Shown here piece by piece: positions 30,455 through 35,570 of a stretch of DNA of 35,570 nucleotides. Both the position numbers and the translations under genes were made by a program. The number at the start of each line of letters is the position of its first letter. Positions within the stretch are counted from its first letter, which is position 1. The stretch is taken from positions 1 through 35,570 of the forward strand of contig NZ_JAHZUY010000039.1 of NCBI RefSeq assembly GCF_019458025.1, read 5' to 3'. This DNA comes from Caldovatus aquaticus. Its GTDB lineage: Bacteria; Pseudomonadota; Alphaproteobacteria; Acetobacterales; Acetobacteraceae. Under the pieces are notes generated by a model, which ran no database searches, had not been told where the DNA came from, and saw nothing but the letters and a program-made list of their open reading frames with translations.

Positions 30455-31525
30455 TCAGCCGCCGAGGAACCGCGCGAGGCTCAGCGCGCCGAGCGCGGCG
30501 ATCGCCTGGTAGCTCGCCTCGAGCTGCGTGCGCGTCGCCTGCAGCCGCGTGATCGTCTCCGCCATGTCCACCTCCTCGATCGCGGAAAGCTGGCTGCGCA
30601 GCGCGACCGAGACCTCGGCGTGGCGCGTCCGGATCGCCTCGAGCCGCGCCTCGGCGGCGCCGAGCAGCCCCGCTTCCGCGTTCAGCCCCCGCACCGCGCT
30701 GCGCAGCCCCTCGCGCACCGTGCCGACCAGCGCGGTGAAGTCGGCGCCGAGCTGCGCCTGCGCCGGGTCGAGCGCGGCCAGCGTCGCCAGGCCGCGCAGC
30801 AGGTCGCGCGCCCAGGACCCGGTCGTTTCCCCGGCCGAGACCGCCCGCGCGTTGCGGTTCGCGAACAGGCCGTATTCGACCCGCTCGCCATCCGCCGCGA
30901 CCAGGCCGCGCGGCGCCTCCGCCCCGCCCCGCAGCGGGTCCGACAGATAGGCCGAGAAGGGCGTCACCCCCGGCGTGTCGTCGAGCGCCGCCGCCTTCGT
31001 CGCCGCCGCCACCGCCGCCGCGTTGCCGCCGCCGAGCCCCGCCACCGCGGCGGCGATCTGCAGCGCCATGCCGCTGGTCGCGATGCCCTCCGGATCGGGC
31101 ACCGGCGGGTTCTCCAGGTCGCCGCCGCCGAACAGGTATTCGCCGCCGTGGCGCTCGTTCAGCAGGGCCGCGACCTCGGCCATCGCCTCGCGCGCCCGGC
31201 TCGCGACGGTGGCGATCCGCTCCGGCTGCCCGCTGGCGAGCGGCACGGTCTCGGCGAAGAACGTCTCGGCGATCTGCCCGAGCCGCCCGAGCACCTCCTG
31301 CGCCGCCGCGGCGCGGCCGAGCGCGCCCCCGATCGCGCCCTCGTAGGCCGCCCGCCGCGCGATCTCGCCGCGCAGGTCCATCGCCCGCCGCGCCTCGGGC
31401 GCGATGTCGCCGTAGAGGCCTCCGCGCCGCCCGTCCGCGGCCTGGCGCGCCAGCACGTCCATCCGCGCGCGCAGCCGCGCCGTCTCCGCCGCCAGCACGC
31501 CGAGCGCGCCGATCGTCGCCGTCAT
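30455..31525 (-). CDS. flgL: Flagellar hook-filament junction protein FlgL
   Basis: 356 residues from ATG at 31525. The N-terminal coiled coil (GALGVLAAETARLRARMDVL) and the C-terminal helix (SQLSAIEEVDMAETITRLQA then TRTQLEASYQAIAALGALSL) are the flagellin-like D0/D1 regions. ALLNERHGGEYLFGGGDLEN is the typical FlgL centre (NxxxGxYLFxG). The protein is exported by the flagellar type III apparatus and joins FlgK to the filament. GGAGGGG precedes the ATG, which lies 20 bases after the flgK stop. The frame is open for 17 further codons upstream, but those overlap flgK and lack homology. Third gene of the flgE-flgK-flgL operon. Confidence 0.9.
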   Translation of the reverse strand: MTATIGALGVLAAETARLRARMDVLARQAADGRRGGLYGDIAPEARRAMDLRGEIARRAAYEGAIGGALGRAAAAQEVLGRLGQIAETFFAETVPLASGQPERIATVASRAREAMAEVAALLNERHGGEYLFGGGDLENPPVPDPEGIATSGMALQIAAAVAGLGGGNAAAVAAATKAAALDDTPGVTPFSAYLSDPLRGGAEAPRGLVAADGERVEYGLFANRNARAVSAGETTGSWARDLLRGLATLAALDPAQAQLGADFTALVGTVREGLRSAVRGLNAEAGLLGAAEARLEAIRTRHAEVSVALRSQLSAIEEVDMAETITRLQATRTQLEASYQAIAALGALSLARFLGG

Positions 31526-31545
31526 GCCCCGCACCCCTCCCCGCC

Positions 31546-33072
31546 TCAGCGCAGCGCGGCGAGCAGCCGCTCCCACATCTGCTGCACCGCGGCGACCACC
31601 TTGGCGTTGGCCGCATAGGCGTTCTGAAGCTGCACCATCGCCGCCATCTCGCCGTCCACGTCCACGCCGGAGCGCGCGGCGAAGCGCGCCTCGAGCCCGG
31701 TCTTCAGCGCCGCCGCGGCCTCGCGCGCCGCCTGCGCGGCGGCGCGGTCGGCGGTGTGCGCGGCCGTCACCGCCGCCGCGTAGCCGCCGATCGTCGCCGG
31801 CGCCGCGAAGGGCGAGGCGAGCGTGCCGTCCGGCCCGAGCCCGGTGGTGGCGATCGCCGGCCAGGGCGCGCCGGGCGCCGCCTGGGCGCCGAATGAGAAG
31901 TCCAGGACCCGGTCGAGCAGCGTCGCGAACCCCGCCGGCCCGCCCGGCGGGTTGGGCGTGAAGGTGCTCGGCCCGCCCGGCGCGCCCGCCACCGCGTGGG
32001 TGCCGTCGCGCAGCAATTGCGGCGCTGCGCGCAGCGCCGGATCGACGCGGATCGCCCCGGCGAAGCCGAGCTGCGCCGAGCCCGGATAGGGCAGCGCGGG
32101 GTCCGGCACCGCCCCGGCGGCGTCGGTGAACAGCCTGAGGCCCTGCGCCTCGAACCGCGCGGCGAGCTGCGTCGCGGCGAGGTCGAGCTCCGCCTGGTAG
32201 CGCGGCAGGGTGGAATCGCGCAGCGCGACATACTCGGCGAGCCGCCCGCCGCGGAGCTGCGCCGTCACGTCCTGGCCGCCGAGCACGATCCCCGGCAGCG
32301 TCCCCCCCGCCCAGGAGGCGCCCGGCCCCACCTGCGCGTCGGCGGCCGAGAACGCGTCGCGGTCGGGGTCGAGCGGCAGCACCAGCCCGCCGCGCGCGAT
32401 CAGCGTGATCGCGCCGTCCGGCCGCCGCACCGCGCGCATCTCGAGCGATTCGGACAGCCGCGCGATCGCCGCGTCGCGCCGGTCCTCGAGCGCCGCCGCG
32501 TTGCCGCCGCGGGCGATCTCGGCGCGGATGTCGCGGGTCAGCGCCGCGACCTCGCGCAGCCCGGCGTTGAGCCGCGCGACCTCGGCGACGATCCCCTCCT
32601 GCGCCCGCTGCCGCGCCGCGCCGACGGCGCGCGCCACCTCGTTGAGGCGCTGCGCGAGGGTGCCGGCGGCGATCAGCACCGCCTCCTGCCGCCCCGGGTC
32701 CGCCGGCTCGGCGCGCAGCGCGAGGAAGGCATCGCGCAGCGCGCCCGTCAGGTCGCCGAGCCCCTCCCCGGCCTCCGGCCGGCCGTGCGCCAGCTCGATG
32801 CCGCCGAGCAGCGCTTCCCGCACCTCCGCCGCGGCCAGCGCCGCCCGCTGCGCGTCGAGCGCGCCGGCCAGCGCCTCGTCCACCGCGCGCTGCGCGTCCA
32901 GCGCGCGCACGCCGAACGGATACCCCGCCGCGACCAGCGCGACCGAGGCGACCCTCTTGTCGGTGTGCCCCGCCACATCGGCCGCAGCCACGTCGTCCGA
33001 CGCCGTGGCGAGCGCCCGCTCGACATAGAGCAGCCCGGAGCGCGCCGTCAGCAGGGCGGTGTCGAGGCTCAT
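31546..33072 (-). CDS. flgK: Flagellar hook-associated protein FlgK
   Basis: 508 residues. The N-terminus MSLDTALLTARSGLLYVERA keeps the FlgK/FlgE-like amphipathic helix, but the usual N-x-A-N motif is replaced by ASDDVAAADVAGHTDKRV. The central region contains LAQRLNEVARAVGAARQRAQ and LRDSTLPRYQAELDLAATQL. The C-terminal helix (RSGVDVDGEMAAMVQLQNAY then AANAKVVAAVQQMWERLLAA) is the standard FlgK end. It forms the first hook-filament junction layer after type III export. It starts 58 bases after the flgE stop, and the gap contains GGTTAACC at 33098-33105. Confidence 0.92.
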   Translation of the reverse strand: MSLDTALLTARSGLLYVERALATASDDVAAADVAGHTDKRVASVALVAAGYPFGVRALDAQRAVDEALAGALDAQRAALAAAEVREALLGGIELAHGRPEAGEGLGDLTGALRDAFLALRAEPADPGRQEAVLIAAGTLAQRLNEVARAVGAARQRAQEGIVAEVARLNAGLREVAALTRDIRAEIARGGNAAALEDRRDAAIARLSESLEMRAVRRPDGAITLIARGGLVLPLDPDRDAFSAADAQVGPGASWAGGTLPGIVLGGQDVTAQLRGGRLAEYVALRDSTLPRYQAELDLAATQLAARFEAQGLRLFTDAAGAVPDPALPYPGSAQLGFAGAIRVDPALRAAPQLLRDGTHAVAGAPGGPSTFTPNPPGGPAGFATLLDRVLDFSFGAQAAPGAPWPAIATTGLGPDGTLASPFAAPATIGGYAAAVTAAHTADRAAAQAAREAAAALKTGLEARFAARSGVDVDGEMAAMVQLQNAYAANAKVVAAVQQMWERLLAALR

Positions 33073-33130
33073 CGCGCCTCCCAGCCTGCGCGATGGCGGT
33101 TAACCGGACCTTACCCGTCCCGGTCCCGCC

Positions 33131-34429
33131 TCAGCGGCGCATGTTGATGGTGTCCTGCAGCAGCTGGTCGGAAGCGGTCACGATCTGCGTGTTCGCGGTG
33201 TAGGCGCGCTGCGCCACGATCAGCTTGGACAGCTCGGAGGCGAGGTCCACGTTGGACCGCTCCACCGCGCCGACGGTGAGCTTCCCCGCCCCGTTCGAGG
33301 CCGGGTCGGAGGTCCGCGCCTCGCCGCTGTCCACGGTGCGCATGAAGGCCTGGCCGTCGAAGCGCTGCAGCCGGTCGGGATCGGAGAAGGTGGTGACCGG
33401 CACCCGCGCGACGACGCGGTTCTGCCCGTTGTCGTAGTGGATCGCAACGTCGCCGTTCTGGCGGATCGCGATCGAGGAGAAGGCGCCGAGCGGCACGCCG
33501 TCCTGCGCCAGGTTGCGCACGGTGTACTCGTCGCCCGAGTACTGCGTCACGCCGCGCGCCTGGCCGAACGCGCCGAGATTGAGCGTGATGGTCTGCGGCC
33601 CCTGGCCGAAATCTGCGGCGAAGGTCAGCTCGGCCGGCGCGCCGGCGGCCGCGGCCGCGCCGACGATGCTGCCGGTGGGGTTGGCGAATTCGCCGATCGT
33701 GCCGTCCGCCACCGGCGCCGTCGCGGCGGCGCCGAAGCGCACCTCCACCGTGCCGAGCGCCGCCGGCGCCGCCCCGGGCGCGTCCACCGAGAGCGTCCAG
33801 GTGTTGGCCGCCGTCCGCGTCCAGGAGAGCGTCACCGTCTCCAGCCGGCCGAGGCTGTCGTACACCTGGAGCTGGCTCTGCAGCGGCATGGCGCCGGGGT
33901 CGGCCGGCAGGTTCGCCGACATCTCGATCCGGCTGGTCGGCACCGGGTTGTACACCAGCTCGCTCACCCGGATCGGCACCAGGGCGGTGCGGTCCGGGTT
34001 GCCGGCGGTGTCCACGCTCCATCCCTGCAGGTAGTAGCCGGAGCCGTTCACCAGGTAGCCGTCGCGGTTGAGCTGGAAGTCCCCGGCGCGGGTGTAGAAC
34101 TGCCGCTCGTCGAACACGGTCTGCCCGTTCGCCTCGCCGCGCGCCATCGCCACCGAGAAGAAGCCCTGGCCGGCGATGGCGAGGGCGAGCGGGTTCTCCG
34201 ACTGCTCGATCGGGCCCTGCACGGTGTTGGTGTAGTCCGGCCGCGCGATCACCGAGCCCGGCCGGTGCAGCACGTCGGAGCTGTCGGTCAGCAGGTCCAC
34301 GAAGTTCGTGTCGGTGCGCTTGAAGCCGATGGTCTGGCTGTTGGCGACGTTGTCGGCGATGTGGCCGAGCGCGCGGGCCTGCGCGGTCAGGCCGCTGATC
34401 GCGGTGGTCATCGAGCCGAACAGGGACAT
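33131..34429 (-). CDS. flgE: Flagellar hook protein FlgE
   Basis: 432 residues. The N-terminus SLFGSMTTAISGLTAQARAL and HIADNVANSQTIGFKRTDTN carries the rod/hook/HAP motif. GQGFFSVAM, FYTRAGDFQLNRDGYLVNGS and YYLQGW are conserved FlgE blocks. The C-terminus GAVERSNVDLASELSKLIVA and QRAYTANTQIVTASDQLLQD is the standard hook end. The protein polymerises into the universal joint after type III export. GGAGG lies 10 bases before the ATG. The frame remains open far upstream on this strand, but homology, ribosome site and the promoter at 34483-34498 all fix the start at 34429. First gene of flgE-flgK-flgL. Confidence 0.97.
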   Translation of the reverse strand: MSLFGSMTTAISGLTAQARALGHIADNVANSQTIGFKRTDTNFVDLLTDSSDVLHRPGSVIARPDYTNTVQGPIEQSENPLALAIAGQGFFSVAMARGEANGQTVFDERQFYTRAGDFQLNRDGYLVNGSGYYLQGWSVDTAGNPDRTALVPIRVSELVYNPVPTSRIEMSANLPADPGAMPLQSQLQVYDSLGRLETVTLSWTRTAANTWTLSVDAPGAAPAALGTVEVRFGAAATAPVADGTIGEFANPTGSIVGAAAAAGAPAELTFAADFGQGPQTITLNLGAFGQARGVTQYSGDEYTVRNLAQDGVPLGAFSSIAIRQNGDVAIHYDNGQNRVVARVPVTTFSDPDRLQRFDGQAFMRTVDSGEARTSDPASNGAGKLTVGAVERSNVDLASELSKLIVAQRAYTANTQIVTASDQLLQDTINMRR

Positions 34430-34482
34430 GGCGAGCGGACCTCCGGCGCCTCGGGGATGACGGGTCGAACGCGCCGCGATCA

Positions 34483-34498
34483 CGCAAGCGCCATGCCA
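34483..34498 (-). promoter_or_regulatory. Sigma-54 promoter of flgE operon
   Basis: On the minus strand the sequence is TGGCATGGCGCTTGCG. It carries the -24 TGGCA and -12 TTGC elements with GG and GC exactly 12 bases apart, a near-perfect match to TGGCAcg-N4-TTGCa. It lies 53 bases before the flgE ATG, leaving a leader of roughly 40 bases. Confidence 0.8.
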
Positions 34499-34558
34499 CA
34501 GCCGGCGGGGCACGCGCGGCGACGGACGCGGCCGCGGCGGCGGCCACCGCCGGGCCGC

Positions 34559-34615
34559 GCCGGGCAGAACCTGCCGAGCCGGCGGCGACTCCTGCCCGGC
34601 GGCGCGGGGGCTGCC
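34559..34615. promoter_or_regulatory. Inverted GGCAG/CTGCC repeats, candidate enhancer site for an RpoN activator (FlbD-like)
   Basis: GCCGGGCAG at 34559-34567 and CTGCCCGGC at 34592-34600 are a perfect 9-base inverted repeat. Within it, GGCAG-AAC-CTGCC (34563-34575) is a tighter dyad, and another CTGCC lies at 34611-34615. The cluster lies between the two sigma-54 promoters. GGCAGAACCTGC resembles the Caulobacter FlbD ftr element as I remember it (CGGCARAA...GC); this match is from memory. Confidence 0.5.
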
Positions 34616-34628
34616 GCGGCGCACGGCC

Positions 34629-34644
34629 TGGCAAGCGCCTTGCA
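34629..34644 (+). promoter_or_regulatory. Sigma-54 promoter of fliK-like gene
   Basis: TGGCAAGCGCCTTGCA on the plus strand matches the sigma-54 consensus at every conserved position of -24 (TGGCA) and -12 (TTGCA), with correct spacing. It lies about 98 bases before the ATG at 34743. Confidence 0.85.
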
Positions 34645-34742
34645 TCCCGGCCGGCCGCAGAGCCCGGCACGCGGCGGGCCGCCCTCCGCCTCCGGTGTCC
34701 CCGCCGCTTTGCCCGCCCGCATGCCACGGAGCCCTGCCGCCG

Positions 34743-35570
34743 ATGCAGCCCGCCCCGAGCCTCAGGATCGCGGCCCCTCCCGCCAGGACGGAGGCGCCGG
34801 GCGCGGAGCCGGCGGCACCGTCGCCGGCGGGCGAGGCGGCCGGCGGCGTCGCCGCCCTGCTGCGCGGCATCGCGGCGCCAGGCCCGGAGGACGCCGCCGC
34901 CCGGAACGCCGCCACCGCCGCCGCGCCCGCCGCCCCCCCGCCCCGGACCGGCGCGCAGGGGCCGGTTCCCGCCCCCCTGCCGGGGCCGTCCGCTGCCGCG
35001 CCTCCTGCGACGGGCGAGCCGGTCCCCTCCGCCCGCGCCGTCCTGGCGCCCGATGCCGAGGGACCGGACCCGGACCGGCTTGCCGGGCCAGGACCCTCCC
35101 CGGAACCGGGCGCCCCGGCCGAGGACGGCGACGGCCGCTCGCGAGACGGTCCGGCCGACGGCGCGCCGAGGACGCCGCCCGCCCCTGACAGCCCCGCGCC
35201 CGCCGTCCTGCCGGGCCCGGCGACCGCCGCAGACGGCAGCCCCGCCGCGCCGGCGCCGCCGCCCCTGGCCGTCGCGCCGCCGCCCGCCCCGGAAGAGGCC
35301 GCTCCCGCCTCGTCCGCGCCGCGCCGCGCCCGCGGCGTCGGGCGCGCCGAGGGGGGCTCCGCTCCCGCGCGCGCCGCTGTCGGCCCCGTTCGCCCTTCCT
35401 CCGATGCCGGCGACGCTGCGGCGCCGCCGGATGCGCCCTTCGCCGCCCGCGCCGTGCCGGCCGGCGCCGGCGACACCCGGCCGATGGCGGCGGGACCGCA
35501 GGCGGCTGCTCCGGCCGGCACGGCCGGCGCCGCCTTCCTCTCCCCTTCGCCCGCCGCCCCCCCCGAGGCG
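34743..35570 (+). CDS. fliK: Probable flagellar hook-length control protein FliK, N-terminal part (runs off window)
   Basis: An open frame of 276 codons from ATG at 34743 to the window edge, with no stop. It starts MQPAPSLRIAAPPARTEAPG and is extremely rich in Ala, Pro and Gly with scattered Asp, Glu and Arg, a low-complexity disordered composition typical of the N-terminal ruler part of FliK. The conserved FliK C-terminal domain would lie beyond the window, so the family is inferred from composition, from divergence from flgE and from the sigma-54 promoter at 34629-34644. CGGAG precedes the ATG by about 11 bases. In alphaproteobacteria fliK and flgD commonly accompany flgE. An alternative is another Pro/Ala-rich flagellar protein. 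Confidence 0.6.
   Translation, partial: MQPAPSLRIAAPPARTEAPGAEPAAPSPAGEAAGGVAALLRGIAAPGPEDAAARNAATAAAPAAPPPRTGAQGPVPAPLPGPSAAAPPATGEPVPSARAVLAPDAEGPDPDRLAGPGPSPEPGAPAEDGDGRSRDGPADGAPRTPPAPDSPAPAVLPGPATAADGSPAAPAPPPLAVAPPPAPEEAAPASSAPRRARGVGRAEGGSAPARAAVGPVRPSSDAGDAAAPPDAPFAARAVPAGAGDTRPMAAGPQAAAPAGTAGAAFLSPSPAAPPEA

Larger units (their letters stand above)
34430..34742. other. Divergent regulatory region between flgE and fliK-like gene
   Basis: These 313 bases contain no gene. They hold two outward-facing sigma-54 promoters (34483-34498 minus, 34629-34644 plus) and, between them, a group of GGCAG/CTGCC half-sites at 34563-34615 that could bind a shared enhancer protein. Confidence 0.7.

Noticed and set aside
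33131-35521. A long minus-strand frame extending flgE upstream to 35521
   Set aside because: The extra N-terminus is low-complexity antisense of the fliK-like gene, while FlgE homology, a good ribosome site and a sigma-54 promoter all support a start at 34429.
1-35570. CRISPR array, restriction-modification, toxin-antitoxin or other defence system
   Set aside because: No spaced direct repeats and no nuclease, methyltransferase or toxin families were found apart from the decayed secreted SNase, which is not a defence protein.

Overview
The window comes from a very GC-rich alphaproteobacterium. Three things point to the Acetobacteraceae (Roseomonas-like) or a close relative: almost every codon ends in G or C, solute-binding proteins of the tripartite tricarboxylate (Bug/TctC) family are frequent, and the flagellar set (FlaF, FlbT, DUF1217 protein, FlgE-FlgK-FlgL) is alphaproteobacterial in content and order. 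This placement is inferred from protein families, not from a marker gene.

Layout. (1) 1-448: the 3' end of an IS5-family transposase that has cut off an aldo/keto reductase gene. (2) 671-13870: a patchwork of short catabolic transcription units on both strands. It holds two related enolase-superfamily genes, a glutathione-transferase-like protein, two Bug receptors, an FMN-dependent 2-hydroxyacid oxidase/dehydrogenase, an enoyl-CoA hydratase overlapping an acyl-CoA carboxyltransferase, two M20 hydrolases, a 6PGDH-like dehydrogenase and a VOC protein. (3) 13896-15279: a two-subunit 3-oxoacid CoA-transferase. (4) 15429-16603: a DUF2786 protein overlapping a small HExxH protein. (5) 16620-19760 (minus): enoyl-CoA hydratase, acyl-CoA dehydrogenase and an APH-fold kinase, a bacterial counterpart of the ACAD10/ACAD11 pairing. 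(6) 19938-25355: NHL-repeat protein, 2-hydroxyacid dehydrogenase, LOG-family hydrolase, tRNA-Pro(CGG), a broken secreted nuclease gene, a DUF2842 membrane protein and apt. (7) 25566-26696: a diverged Bug-like protein. (8) 26773-35570: a flagellar block.

The left two-thirds suggests a scavenger of organic acids and amides. Bug proteins would bind carboxylates outside the membrane, enolase-superfamily dehydratases/racemases, hydroxyacid dehydrogenases and M20 amidohydrolases would process them, and CoA-linked enzymes would carry the carbon to central metabolism. No TctA/TctB membrane partner is encoded here.

The flagellar block reads mostly leftward: flgE-flgK-flgL, flbT, flagellin, flaF, DUF1217. 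A probable fliK reads rightward off the window. The 313-bp divergent flgE/fliK region carries two near-consensus sigma-54 (-24/-12) promoters pointing outward, with inverted GGCAG/CTGCC repeats between them. This looks like a compact bidirectional RpoN switch for hook genes. The other striking points are the nuclease gene, inactivated by two separate single-base lesions, and a cluster of poly-C tracts at the end of a small flagellar-associated gene.
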